From Saprospiraceae bacterium (lineage in GTDB: Bacteria > Bacteroidota > Bacteroidia > Chitinophagales > Saprospiraceae), in contig JADJWN010000009.1 of NCBI GenBank assembly GCA_016716335.1, positions 138,501 to 202,500 of the forward strand: DNA of 64,000 bases, given 5' to 3'. The stretch's first letter is position 1, and every line of letters starts with the position of its first letter. The notes below the pieces were generated by a model that did not search any database, was not told the DNA's origin, and worked only from the letters and a program-made list of their open reading frames with translations. Positions 17,320-27,702 of this stretch are shown here, piece after piece. The translations under genes were made by a program, and so were the position numbers.

Positions 17320-18240
17320 TTACTTTACAGCCAACAGATTTTTGAGTGCATCACCGATTTTTTCATAGCTGAAGCGGTACCCTGCTTCCAGTATTTTTGC
17401 AGCGCTGACCCTGTTGCTGTTTAATACTACTCTGGACATTTCACCCAATAAGATTTGCAAGGCGAAGGCAGGAGCAGGCAGTATCAATTTGAATCCTGTA
17501 TATAAAGAGGCAATAGATTCTACCATTTGCTTGTTGGTCACAGGATGGGGAGCCACGGCATTGTATATACCGGATAATGCCGTATTCTCTATGGCAAAAT
17601 GCAGCATATTCACCAGATCATGTATGTGAATCCATGGGTAGTATTGTCTTCCGTTGCCGAAATAGTTGAATATGCGCAGAGGGGCTGTCATCAACATTTT
17701 AGGTAATGCTCCGCCCTTTAAAGACAAGACCAGACCAATTCTCAATATTACGGTTCTTGAGGCATGCTTTCCGGTAGCGGTGGCGGCTTCTTCCCATTGT
17801 ACACAACAATCTGCCATAAATCCTGCACCTGCCTCACTGTCTTCGTTGAGCCAGTTATCCGATCTGTCCCCATAATATCCCACAGCCGATGCAGAAATAT
17901 ATACTTCCGGCCTGCTGCCTGATGCCTCAATCATTTTCATGATGGTAGCCGCACTTTTTACCCTCGAATCCACGAGTATTTTCTTTCGTGCATCAGTCCA
18001 TCTCGCATCTGCAATTCCCGCACCTGCCAGATTTATGATGATTTCGGCCGGAATACTTTCTGTATAGAAGTAATCATCAGGATTCCACTGTATATAATGT
18101 ATGCCGTCCCTATCTCCGGATTTTCCCCTGGTCAGCACATAAATCTCATATTTATCCCTGTCTATGGATGCTGTAAATGCCTTACCTACCAGGCCGGTAC
18201 CTCCTGCAATCAGGATTTTTTTCTTTACTGTGCCGCTCAT
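17320..18240 (-). CDS. TIGR01777-family NAD-dependent epimerase (YfcH/SulA-like)
   Basis: A 306-residue extended short-chain dehydrogenase. The Rossmann motif ILIAGGTGLVGKAFTA starts near residue 9. NLAGAGIADARWTDARKKILVDSR and SASAVGYYG (with the catalytic Tyr) are the hallmark of the YfcH/TIGR01777 family. The C-terminal DUF1731-like segment (LLGEMSRVVLNSNRVSAAKI) is present. Substrate unknown in the whole family. It converges with the OmpA gene with no base between the stop codons. Confidence 0.9.
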   Translation of the reverse strand: MSGTVKKKILIAGGTGLVGKAFTASIDRDKYEIYVLTRGKSGDRDGIHYIQWNPDDYFYTESIPAEIIINLAGAGIADARWTDARKKILVDSRVKSAATIMKMIEASGSRPEVYISASAVGYYGDRSDNWLNEDSEAGAGFMADCCVQWEEAATATGKHASRTVILRIGLVLSLKGGALPKMLMTAPLRIFNYFGNGRQYYPWIHIHDLVNMLHFAIENTALSGIYNAVAPHPVTNKQMVESIASLYTGFKLILPAPAFALQILLGEMSRVVLNSNRVSAAKILEAGYRFSYEKIGDALKNLLAVK

Positions 18241-18284
18241 TCATTAAATTTAGAAGCTTAAAACACAGATAATGTCATTGGGTT

Positions 18285-18665
18285 TTACAATCCGGTCGGA
18301 GAATGAGCAGGGTCCGAATATAAGGAATCATGTTTGATGTAACGGTCAATCCGGGTGAGCAATTCGGACAGAGAGGTGTCAAAATCCAAAATCAATGCAT
18401 CAAAATTTTCTCTGGATTCAGGTGACAATTTGCTGAAGATCCATTCGAGATGAAAAGCCTTGTCGGCAAGCTTGCTTTCATTGAGATACTTGAGCTGACT
18501 TTTCAGGCTATGTGCATGGATAGAGGCATTCTCCCAGTCAAATGTCTGCACGGAATGCTTGAGATTTTCGACAGTAGCTGTGGCATCATCTCTGAAAATC
18601 CGGATATATTTTCTGATCATTTTTTCATCATCAAAAAGTTCTCTCAGGGCGGAGGTATCAATCAT
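18285..18665 (-). CDS. HPt phosphotransfer protein
   Basis: A 126-residue histidine phosphotransfer domain. The phosphorylated His is in ASIHAHSLKSQLKYLN (about residue 51), inside the four-helix bundle expected for HPt. It overlaps the end of the hybrid kinase gene by eight bases, so the two are translated together. It should accept phosphate from the kinase receiver domain and pass it to a response regulator, which is not encoded nearby. Confidence 0.85.
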   Translation of the reverse strand: MIDTSALRELFDDEKMIRKYIRIFRDDATATVENLKHSVQTFDWENASIHAHSLKSQLKYLNESKLADKAFHLEWIFSKLSPESRENFDALILDFDTSLSELLTRIDRYIKHDSLYSDPAHSPTGL

Positions 18666-21600
18666 TTTTCAGGTGTTTTGAGATTTTATAGATGAGTTCT
18701 TCTGGATTTATGGGTTTGGTGACACAATCATTCATTCCTGCATCCAGGCAGGCCTGTACCTGTTGGGGTATAGCACTCGCCGTGAGCCCTATGATCGGCA
18801 ATTGTTTATAATAATCTCCTTTCAGTGAGCGTATATGCCCGGTAGCTTCCAGACCATCCATTACCGGCATCTTTACATCCATGAGTACAAGATCAAATTC
18901 ACGGTTTTGCTGTAATTTTTCCAGGGCTACACTGCCATTGTTGGCAATCTCTGTTTTTACCTGCGGCATGTATTTTTTCAGCAGTTCTACTGCCAGCAAC
19001 TGATTGAAAGGTGTGTCTTCTGCAATCAAAACATGCATAGATGCAGGAAGGGTAAGTTTGCCATTGGAGTGCTCTGATTGAGCTTCTTCTTCCGGCAGGT
19101 CAAATCCCAGTTTTACACTGAATACAGAACCCTCACCATGCAATGATCTTACCGTAATCATACCGCCCAGCTGTTCCACCAGATTTTTTACGATGCTCAA
19201 TCCCAATCCGGTGCCCTGGTTTCCGGTTGACTCCATCTCAGATAGCTGCTCAAAACTTTCAAAAATTTTATCGAGTTTGTCTGCCGGTATCCCTATGCCG
19301 GAGTCTTCGACCTCAAAAAGCATTTTAATGTTTTGTTCATTTCGTTCCTCCACGGATACATGCAGATTTACAAAACCTTTTTCGGTAAATTTTATGGCAT
19401 TGCTCAGCAGGTTGGTGAGTATCTGAAATAATCGTACCTGGTCACCTACCAGTTTTGCGGGTAATGCATCATGTATTTGAATGGAAAATGATAAATTTTT
19501 TTCTGTTGCCCTGTGACTGAGCAAGGATTCCAGTTGATGCAACACTACTCCGGGCTCAAATACTTTTTGTACAATCGTGTATTTACCGCTTTCTATTTTA
19601 GCCTGATCGAGAATGTCGTTGATAATCCAAAGCAGATTTTCACCCGATTGCTGGATGGCTTTCACATATTCTTGCTGTTTTTTATTGAGTGGTGTATCGA
19701 GCAGCAGGCGGTTGAGTCCGATGATGGCATTCATGGGAGTCCTGATTTCATGACTCATATTGGCCATAAATAATGTTTTGTAACGGGCATTTTTTTCGAC
19801 GAGCTCCTTTTCTTTACTCAGCAATGATGCCTTGCGGTTGATTCTGTAATATACATATACCAGGGCTGAAATCAAAGCAGATACAAGAATGAAAAAAGGA
19901 AGCGTGAGATAAAAAGGAGGCCTGATAAATATATCCACACTCAGGGGATGGACAGAGCGGATACCATCCTCATTGATACCTATGACCTTAAATGTATAAT
20001 TACCGGGTCTGAGATTGGTATAAGTCACCTCTCTTCTCGTACCTGCATCCACCCAGTTTTCATCAAATCCTTCAAGTTTGTAAAGATATCTGATATAATT
20101 ACGGTCTATAAAATTTACGGCAGCATACCTCAGGGTAAAGACCTTATCCTCATAATTCAGTGCAGCTTTATCCACAAATTCATTTTCGATGCCGAAAGCC
20201 ACAGGTTGATTGGCTATTTCAAATCCGGAAAGTATCACTTTCTGAGGTAACGTATCCAATATTCTTTTTTCACCCACCAGTAATGCTCCGTTGGCCCCGC
20301 CAAAAAGTGCAAACCCTGTCGGTGCGGTACTGCCGATGCCATTCACAAACGGAGTCGGCGAATGGTAATGCTTTACCTCACAGGTAGCAGGATCAATCCA
20401 GGTGACTTCACTTCCGGATACAGACCATATGCTACCGTATGCATCCGCTTGTATCCCGATGGATTTGAGGAATTTTACTCCATCTTCCCGTCTTATGATA
20501 TCATAGCTATGATGTATCAGATTATATTTATACACATTTTCAGTGGTGCCGATCCACAGGCAATTATCCAGATATGAGATGGCATAAAATCCGCCTTTTA
20601 TCAAAAAATCCCTATTACATTCCCTCATAGTGTTGGCCTTGACATCCAGTTCGTACAACCGGCCCGTATTCACAAAGTAGATTTTCCTGTCCGGACTCTG
20701 GGCAAATCTGTAAATGACATTGCTCCCGACATCGGGCAAATAATTTTTGGGTCTGAATATGACCGTATCCAGACTTTTTTTGTGGAAGTATCCTATGCCG
20801 TCATTACCGGCAAACCAAAGCAGATTTTTATCCGAAACATCATTCTTGAGTTTATTGGCGTAATTTTTATAAAATAATCTCCGAATTTCAATCTTTCTGC
20901 TTTGTCACCTGCCGTATTATATCTGAACAATCCATTGTGCCGTATATTGAAGTACACATTTCCTGTATCATCGCTTTCCATGCTGATGACATCATTGTGC
21001 CCCTTTCTGAACTCCGGATAAGGAAGTACCGATTTGTAAGAGGTATAAAGGTCCTTTTTATACAAAAGTCCTTCCATCGTGTTGGCCCAGATTCCATTGG
21101 AATAGTCCTGATGTATGAGTAGGGTGTAGTTGATGTAATTATTGAATCCGGTCTCGTACTCCAGCAAAACAAATCTTTGTCTGTAAGGATTTATTCTGTT
21201 TATCCCGGAAAACAACCCGATCCAGAGATTTTTATCCCTGTCAGCATAGAATGAATAGACTGTAGAGCCACTCAATCCTTTGGGGTCAGAAGGTGAATAA
21301 CTGAAATTATTGATCAACCTTTGTTTCTGAAGATTATACACAGCAAATCCTCCCTGCGCAGTTCCTATGACCATAATCCCTCGAGGATATTCGGTCATAT
21401 CTATGACGTTAACATCATTCAGACCCAGATCCAGGACATTGAGCCTGTCTGCATCCGGATCATAATAGGACAATCCTCTGTTAAAACCTACCCATAATTT
21501 ACCATTGGAATCCAGATATATTTTGCGACCCTCTAAGGGAACATCCGCTTTGATGTCAGGATTTTCATATTTTAGAAGTTTCTTTTCCCGTAGCAATACT

Positions 21601-22196
21601 TTGTAAAATCCTTTGACTCCGGTCACCCAGACTTGCCCCGAACTGTCAATACATACACTGCCTGAATGTCTGCCGACTTCAAAGCTGTCATCAGTAAAAT
21701 GCTCAAATGTCCCATGCTCCGGATTAAACCGATCCACACCTTTGTGGTGTACGATCCACAGATTGCCTTCCCTATCTTCGGTGATTTCTCTCATCATATT
21801 GTGGCCCGGACTGTGGGGATTATTCTTATTGTGTTGATACCGCCTGAATTTTCCGGTCTTTCTGTCCATGAGATTGAGACCGTTATTGGTAGTGACCCAA
21901 TATCTGCCCCTGCTGTCTCTGAAGAATTGATATGTGTAATTGGAAGAAATGCTTGAGGTATCCTCCTCCGAAAAATAGTAATTGGTAAACCTGAATCCAT
22001 CATATTTGGACAATCCTCCCATGGTACAAAACCACATAAACCCGTCTTCATCCTGACTGATTTTAAAGACATGATTCTGAGCCAGACCATCTGCAGCACT
22101 CAGATATTCAAATTCTGTTCTGAAACGCTGCCCGATCAGTACAAACTGAATCAGCAGTATGATAATGATGGCAATATATCTGTAATACAATCTCAA
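18658..22196 (-). CDS. hybrid two-component histidine kinase with propeller sensor (frameshifted)
   Basis: One gene read in two frames, 20793-22196 and about 18658-20870. Part one is a signal/TM start plus two-component regulator propeller repeats (GFMWFCTMGGLSKYDG type). Part two continues with more propeller, a Y_Y_Y domain, one TM helix, a HisKA H-box (FMANMSHEIRTPMNAIIGL), HATPase boxes (NLLSNAIKFTEKG, DSGIGIP, GTGLGLSIVK) and a receiver with phospho-Asp in LVLMDVKMPVMDG. At 20869-20874 one extra T in the coding strand would join the frames as FGDYFYKNYANKLKNDVS and remove the premature stop. The TTG start for the second part is not needed. No DNA-binding domain, unlike classic Bacteroidetes HTCS proteins; the HPt partner overlaps the 3' end. 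Confidence 0.85.
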
Positions 22197-22295
22197 GGCA
22201 GATCAGGTGGCTGTGTGTTTATATTTAAGAACTTTCGAAACTTCAAATTAAACGAAAATATTTCAATCTATATACCGGTTTTCAAAATGACTTTG

Positions 22296-23633
22296 TCAGC
22301 GTAAAATAACCAAAGGCCTGGTAATATTTCCTCTGCCTGTCATTATTGTCACAACATACATTCCGGACAACAGATCAGAAGTATCTATCCATTCTCTTTG
22401 ATCATTGCTGAGAAATAAAACCCTGCCGTCAGGATTACGGATAATGATCTGCCTTATAACCGCATCTGAATGGTTTTCAATTCTGACCATATCTGAGGCG
22501 GGATTGGGGCTGAGCTGAATCCTGTCTTTCAACATCCACTCTGCTGAGGAGGATAGATCCTGAATACATACTGAATCTGACACTGCCGTACATCCATTGG
22601 GGTTGGTAATTCTCAGCACATAACACCCTGCCTGAAGCTGTGCTGATGTGCTTCCCGATGTAATATTCAAATCACCGCAGACTGAACAAATCCCCAGCCA
22701 ATCGCAGACTTCACAATAGGCTGATGGTTGAATACCCGCCAGATTGAAAGTAGCCTGACCCGGACCGGCAGCTGTCGCATGAGTAACAGCACCTACAGTA
22801 ATAATTATTGCATCAGGCTGCATCACCTGTGCAGAGGAAGTGAGCGTGCAGTTGTCCGTATCTGTGATGGTAAACTGATAAGTGGCTGCACACAAATCCT
22901 GTCGGAATGTGGAAGTCTGACCTTCATTCCACATAACTGTGTAAGCCGTACTGCCATTGGACAAAGGTCCCAACTGTATGGACCCGTCACAATCATCATG
23001 ACATGTAGCATGTACTACCGATAGCTGCACACTCAGAGGTGTACAGACATAGGGCTGAATTATCACAGTGCCTGATGCAGTGCAGCCTGCAGCGTCGGAA
23101 GCAGTCACCGTATAGCTACCCGCCGACAATCCTGTGATAGATTGGCCCGCAGCACCATTACTCCAGGTATAACTGACCATGCCTCCGGCACCATTGAGTG
23201 AGGCTTGAGCCGTACCATTGCTGCACCCAAAACAGGACTCATTCGTTCCGGATACATTCAGTGTTACCGCACAGGCACACTGAATGGCAACATTGGCAGT
23301 GGCTTCGGCACCGGCCAATGCGCAGCCGGTGGGATCATCTGAAGTAAGCAATCTCACCCTCACAACTGCAGTAGCAGGTGCATTCGGAGTGACAAATACA
23401 GTAAATAAAAAAGAACCTGCACCGATTGGCGTCACATTATTGATGAAGATACCTGCCGGGTTGCCGTCAATCGTCACCTGTGCCGTACCGTTAAAATTGC
23501 AGTTGGTACTGACATTGACCACCGCAGTGCCACACTGCAGGATATTTGGATTTAGCTGTATATTCAGCGCATTTGCAGATGTTGCGATGCACAGGAAAAT
23601 CCACATTCTGAAAATTGTAGTCATACTGATCAT
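22296..23633 (-). CDS. T9SS-exported SprB-repeat surface protein
   Basis: About 445 residues. The start at 23633 (MISMTTIFRMWIFLCIATSANA) gives a signal peptide; the frame runs further upstream into the preceding gene. The middle has SprB-like repeats (SCFGCSNGTAQASLNGAGGMVSYTWSNG region, LSAGSYTVTASDAAGCTASG, then ATCHDDCDGSIQLG). The last 80 residues (IQLSPNPASDMVRIENH to ITRPLVILR) are a type-A T9SS sorting domain. It follows the beta-barrel gene by 31 bases, so it probably ends the operon starting at 27410. Adhesion or matrix role inferred. Confidence 0.8.
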   Translation of the reverse strand: MISMTTIFRMWIFLCIATSANALNIQLNPNILQCGTAVVNVSTNCNFNGTAQVTIDGNPAGIFINNVTPIGAGSFLFTVFVTPNAPATAVVRVRLLTSDDPTGCALAGAEATANVAIQCACAVTLNVSGTNESCFGCSNGTAQASLNGAGGMVSYTWSNGAAGQSITGLSAGSYTVTASDAAGCTASGTVIIQPYVCTPLSVQLSVVHATCHDDCDGSIQLGPLSNGSTAYTVMWNEGQTSTFRQDLCAATYQFTITDTDNCTLTSSAQVMQPDAIIITVGAVTHATAAGPGQATFNLAGIQPSAYCEVCDWLGICSVCGDLNITSGSTSAQLQAGCYVLRITNPNGCTAVSDSVCIQDLSSSAEWMLKDRIQLSPNPASDMVRIENHSDAVIRQIIIRNPDGRVLFLSNDQREWIDTSDLLSGMYVVTIMTGRGNITRPLVILR

Positions 23634-23664
23634 GGTAAATGTTTTTAGTGTGTTGAAATAATAT

Positions 23665-25338
23665 TTAGTGGAATAAATAGTGATAGTGCACTCCCCAGAT
23701 GATTTCCGTGAAATCATCAAATGCAGCAGATGTATTTCTCAATAAATTTGCATTGACCGAAAAACTGTGTCTGGCTGCGGGTTTGAACTGTATATTTACA
23801 TCTCCGGAAATCACACTGCCATCCCTTTCGGATTCTATCAGACTGAGATTGTAAGTGATGCGGGAGGATGCTGTCCATTTTTGATCTTTGGTAAATATCT
23901 CACCGCCGGCAGATGCTCCATATCTTGTGGTAGTCAGCATAGGCAGGCGGATGATGTTGTAATTGGCACCCAAAGTCCATCCGTATCCTGAGGCGGGAAA
24001 ATTTTGATGGAAAGCCAGGTTCAGAAAGGCAGTATTCATATCGGTAAACTCTCGTGTAAAAGGATTCCTGTCGTTCAATACCTGATAATGGATTCCGGTT
24101 GTCAGTGATTTTACGCTTGTTGTATCTTTGATCCACAGCCATCGGGGCGCAAGGCTGTAATGCGTGGTAACCAGTGCTACCCTTATGGTATCTGAAAACC
24201 GGGCATTGGCCTGTGTCTGGTCTATATTCACACTGTTGAAGTTGAAGTCTATGCCAAATACTTCAGAAGCCTGCAGACTGATATTTCCCACACCTATGAA
24301 TCTGTGGGTGGTCTCGCTGCGGGTATTCAGCAGATTGTTTTTCTGAATGCCGGCATAGCCGTTTATCCGGAGTTTGTAATTGAATAAACTCAAAGACGGA
24401 GCAATCGTGATATTTTCCAGATCATTCATGAAGAAAAAACTACCCATCGTTTCATACTCGGGCGCTATGCGCTCGTACTGCAGTCTAAGTTTCCACTTGT
24501 CAGCACCGGTTTCGATACCTGTCTTAAAGGCATAATTGGCACGGGTCGAAAATCTGGGCTGAATAATATCGCTTGCCGGCCTTGGCACACTTTCACTGCT
24601 GAGCGGCGAAGTAAGGTCTCGGGTAAATGCACTGACTGCTCCTTCTGCAAAAAAACTGAAACCTGCACTTATCTTCACTCTGCTGTTAAATCCGAGTACA
24701 GCATTTTCTGATGCTGTCAGTGTACTGTCCGGGTTAAGTACTTTAAGAGAATTGGGATCATCTTTGGCCTTAAAATAAATTAAATCAAAAAAAGTATCCT
24801 CTGTGCCATAACCGAGTTTCAGACCATAACCTGTGCGCCTGTACACCGCCGATAAACCGGCAAAAGCATCGGAGCTGTCATAATCTCTGGCCTTTCTGAA
24901 TCTGCCCTGAATGGCTGCAATTCTGAATTTTCCCGGATTGAATTCAAATCCTGCTCCCAAAAAAGTATGATCTCCCAGCGTAAAATCTGAAAACCTTACC
25001 CTTCTCCACCCTGCATGGAGGGTGAGAGCTTTGTACCTCGGAGATATCCCGAATTGATTGAATGTGGGATAAGTAGCCGATGAGCCCTGTCTTCCAACAG
25101 AAAATGAAAATGGAAGTGTGATATAATCCCTGATGGAAATACTGGCATTGCCGCTCAGATTCCATACGGGGCTGATAAGCCGGTTTTCAATACCTGTCAC
25201 TGTGTAAAACTGCGTACCCACACCAATAGAGCCATTCCATCTGACATCCGGTGTTTTGGTACCGGCAGTGGTGTCCATACTTTGACTCCACAGTAGTACC
25301 GGCACAAAAAGTATAAGCAGGAAAGTGAATGTTCTCAT
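23665..25338 (-). CDS. predicted outer-membrane beta-barrel protein
   Basis: A 557-residue protein I do not recognise by family. Signal peptide MRTFTFLLILFVPVLLWSQ. The rest alternates hydrophobic and polar residues in short strands with Gly/aromatic turns (SIGVGTQFYTVTG, LTLHAGWRRVRFSDFTLGDH, FLGAGFEFN), and ends in aromatic HYHYLFH, as in Gram-negative beta-barrels. It overlaps the fibronectin gene by four bases (ATGA). The context suggests an outer-membrane partner or anchor for the two surface proteins of its operon. Confidence 0.65.
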   Translation of the reverse strand: MRTFTFLLILFVPVLLWSQSMDTTAGTKTPDVRWNGSIGVGTQFYTVTGIENRLISPVWNLSGNASISIRDYITLPFSFSVGRQGSSATYPTFNQFGISPRYKALTLHAGWRRVRFSDFTLGDHTFLGAGFEFNPGKFRIAAIQGRFRKARDYDSSDAFAGLSAVYRRTGYGLKLGYGTEDTFFDLIYFKAKDDPNSLKVLNPDSTLTASENAVLGFNSRVKISAGFSFFAEGAVSAFTRDLTSPLSSESVPRPASDIIQPRFSTRANYAFKTGIETGADKWKLRLQYERIAPEYETMGSFFFMNDLENITIAPSLSLFNYKLRINGYAGIQKNNLLNTRSETTHRFIGVGNISLQASEVFGIDFNFNSVNIDQTQANARFSDTIRVALVTTHYSLAPRWLWIKDTTSVKSLTTGIHYQVLNDRNPFTREFTDMNTAFLNLAFHQNFPASGYGWTLGANYNIIRLPMLTTTRYGASAGGEIFTKDQKWTASSRITYNLSLIESERDGSVISGDVNIQFKPAARHSFSVNANLLRNTSAAFDDFTEIIWGVHYHYLFH

Positions 25339-27410
25339 TTGCCTTCTCTGTTTGGAATTTGAATTTTCACTTCTTCAGACAAAGGGGACTCATCACCCTT
25401 TGCGTTACGTACTCTCACACGATAACTGTATCCGGCGCCATCCTGCACCATCGGATCTGTGTATTGAGCGACAGAAGCGACAAAATCATAGCTTTGTAAT
25501 CCGGCAGGTGAGTCTCCTCTGTAAATGATGTATTCATAAGATCGCACATTGGAATAATCCCAGGTCAGCTGTACCGCTTTGAACTTCTCGTCCCATTTTA
25601 TTTTCAGATTTCTCACGGGAGGCAATTCCTCAAATTCGTAGGAAGATACCGTGATCGGAGTCGAAAAAACAGACTCGAGCCCGTCATCATCCACAGCTTT
25701 CAGGGCATAGCTGTATTCTGTATCAGACTCAAGATTCCGGTCAGTGTAAGACAGCTCATTCATGGGCAGGCTTGCAAGCATTTGCCATACTTCTCCGGAT
25801 TTTTTTCTCCAGATTTGTTGAGTACGGGCATCTTCGCTGGATGAAGGAGCCCATGTGAGGGTAATCCGGTTTTTGTCCATGATCCAGGTTTTAAACACCC
25901 CGGGTGCCGGTGGAATGATGTCCGGTTTTTTCAGTTCCAAAACTTCAGAGAGTGCTGAGTGACCATATCCGGCGTCCACGGCTGCCACTCTGTACAGAAT
26001 TTTTTCACTGAGCGTCCGAAGTGTAATTTTTTCGGTGTAAAAAGTATCTGTAATCAGATCGCCATCCCGCATGATAAAAGTATGATCCGGGCTATTGGAA
26101 AAATAAACCCTGTAGCCTATAAGCGATGGGTCTTCTACCCGATTCCATCTGAGTAGCACCCGGCCCGTACTATCTATCAGCCCGGTAAGTCCTTGGGGTG
26201 CATCCGGAGGAATACTGTCTCTGAAAAAGGCAAAGGCACTTTCAGAATTGCTGATATTACCTGCCGTGTCCACCACCTGAACAATGTAATAATTGAAGCG
26301 GGCATAATCCGGAGTTTTATCCGTAAAGTAGCGGGTATCACGGGATAATAAAGTTTCGCTGATTTTATCAAAAGGTCCGGCATAATGATCACTCCTTGAC
26401 ACCATAAATCCTGCAAAATCGGGTTCTATGGCATTTTTATCCCAGGTCACTTCCACATGATTGTCCTGATTGACTTTGGCCTGTACTCTGACCGCAGGGT
26501 CGGGTGGTGTCAGATCTTTGCCCATTCCGGCTACAGGCTCCGAGGGTTTACTCAGTCTTGCAAAAGGATCCATTCCCACCAGCCTGTAATAATATAGCTT
26601 GTAGTTTTCTCCGATACTGTCTCTGAACAGAGCAGGGTTTTCAGCACCTTCTGTCACGAGGTGTATATATGGGGTTGTATTGAGTTTTTTATACGGTCCT
26701 CCTTCATTTTCAGCCCTTTCCACAAAGTAAGAAGTAAAGGCATTTCGATCGTTCGCTACATTCCACTTTACCAAAACCGCTTTTTCTTCTGAGATGGTCT
26801 CCGGTTTTTGCGGGACCGGCCTTACCTGCTCTGTGGAACAATCCTGAAATACCAAGCCTTCGGAAGCTTCCTCTCCGGCTATCAACACTCTGTATATATA
26901 CCGATCATCCCTTTTTATATTTTTGTCCACAAATGCCAATCCCAGACCCAATGCTGCATTCTGCGAATGATCCGCAGCCAGCATGGCCAGAAAATGCGCT
27001 TTGGTTTTCAGGTCTTCCTGTGCATGTAAGGTGGATGCCAGATCAGCACCTTTGATGACCGGCCTTTCCTGATAAAGGGCTGCCCAAGCGGTCGCAGCAT
27101 AGTCATCATTTTCTACGATGTCTGCCCATTTTTCAGAAGGCCACGGACGAATAGTATCAGCAATCGATATGTATTGGTAATTCTGGAGTTCAGCGGGGGT
27201 TCGGGGTACTCTGGCTCTTTGCAGAATATATCCTTTTTTATTGGCAACATGCCATGATGCTGCATCCGTCGGTGCCCATCTGAGTATCACTCCGGCATCA
27301 TCACAGCTTGCTATTATTTTCAATCCGTTATCACTGTTTTGTCCGGATAGCTCACAGCAAACCAGCATACTCAATAACCAGCAGCAGCTTATTATTCCGA
27401 ATGTTTTCAT
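25335..27410 (-). CDS. secreted fibronectin type III repeat protein
   Basis: A 691-residue exported protein. Signal peptide MKTFGIISCCWLLSMLVCCELSG. At least five fibronectin type III-like domains follow, recognisable by repeated W-x-P/A starts and S-Y-x-Y-x-V/L-x-A-x-D ends (for example TEYSYALKAVDDDGLES and AGYSYRVRVRNAKGDES). No catalytic motif and no T9SS tail is seen. The start is supported because a 42-bp upstream element lies 58 bp away, exactly as for the giant gene at 33357. First gene of a three-gene operon with the beta-barrel and the SprB-repeat protein. Confidence 0.75.
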   Translation of the reverse strand: MKTFGIISCCWLLSMLVCCELSGQNSDNGLKIIASCDDAGVILRWAPTDAASWHVANKKGYILQRARVPRTPAELQNYQYISIADTIRPWPSEKWADIVENDDYAATAWAALYQERPVIKGADLASTLHAQEDLKTKAHFLAMLAADHSQNAALGLGLAFVDKNIKRDDRYIYRVLIAGEEASEGLVFQDCSTEQVRPVPQKPETISEEKAVLVKWNVANDRNAFTSYFVERAENEGGPYKKLNTTPYIHLVTEGAENPALFRDSIGENYKLYYYRLVGMDPFARLSKPSEPVAGMGKDLTPPDPAVRVQAKVNQDNHVEVTWDKNAIEPDFAGFMVSRSDHYAGPFDKISETLLSRDTRYFTDKTPDYARFNYYIVQVVDTAGNISNSESAFAFFRDSIPPDAPQGLTGLIDSTGRVLLRWNRVEDPSLIGYRVYFSNSPDHTFIMRDGDLITDTFYTEKITLRTLSEKILYRVAAVDAGYGHSALSEVLELKKPDIIPPAPGVFKTWIMDKNRITLTWAPSSSEDARTQQIWRKKSGEVWQMLASLPMNELSYTDRNLESDTEYSYALKAVDDDGLESVFSTPITVSSYEFEELPPVRNLKIKWDEKFKAVQLTWDYSNVRSYEYIIYRGDSPAGLQSYDFVASVAQYTDPMVQDGAGYSYRVRVRNAKGDESPLSEEVKIQIPNREGK

Positions 27411-27467
27411 ACACTTTATTTTTAGTAATGAATTGATGATGCAAAGTTCCTTATACCCGGGCAGGTT

Positions 27468-27509
27468 AAGGTTTAAGCCTTTTTCAAAAAGTGTAAAAAA
27501 GTGTAAAAA
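27468..27509 (-). repeat. 42-bp conserved upstream element, copy 1
   Basis: Identical over 42 bp to 33415-33456. Read leftward it contains two tandem copies of TTTACACTTT (one helical turn apart) followed by TTGAAAAAGGCTTAAACCTT. The element starts 58 bp from the ATG at 27410 in the same orientation as copy 2. A degenerate -7 box (GAACTTTG, 27449-27442) follows 18 bp downstream, so the CTTAAACC end would lie at the -33 region. Probably an activator site. Confidence 0.85.
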
Positions 27510-27526
27510 TCAGAAGGCTGATCGCT

Positions 27527-27584
27527 CACTTGAAAAATAAAAAGAACGGTAAAAGGAGGTCGCTTACCCCTTCTACCGCTCTTT
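27527..27584 (-). terminator. terminator of the giant TANFOR gene
   Basis: Leftward, AAAGAGCGGTA pairs with TACCGTTCTTT (one G-U) and an inner AAGG with CCTT, then a T-rich tract TTTTTATTTTTC. It stands between the giant gene and the promoter of the fibronectin operon, insulating the two. Confidence 0.75.
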
Positions 27585-27702
27585 TGGATTCTGAATTATT
27601 TTTGAATTCAACCCAGAACGTCAGTTCATCTTTGATGATATTATGAATGCGTCATATCATGCAGTTTTAAATAAAATCCGGAAAAATATCCTTCCCTATG
27701 AC

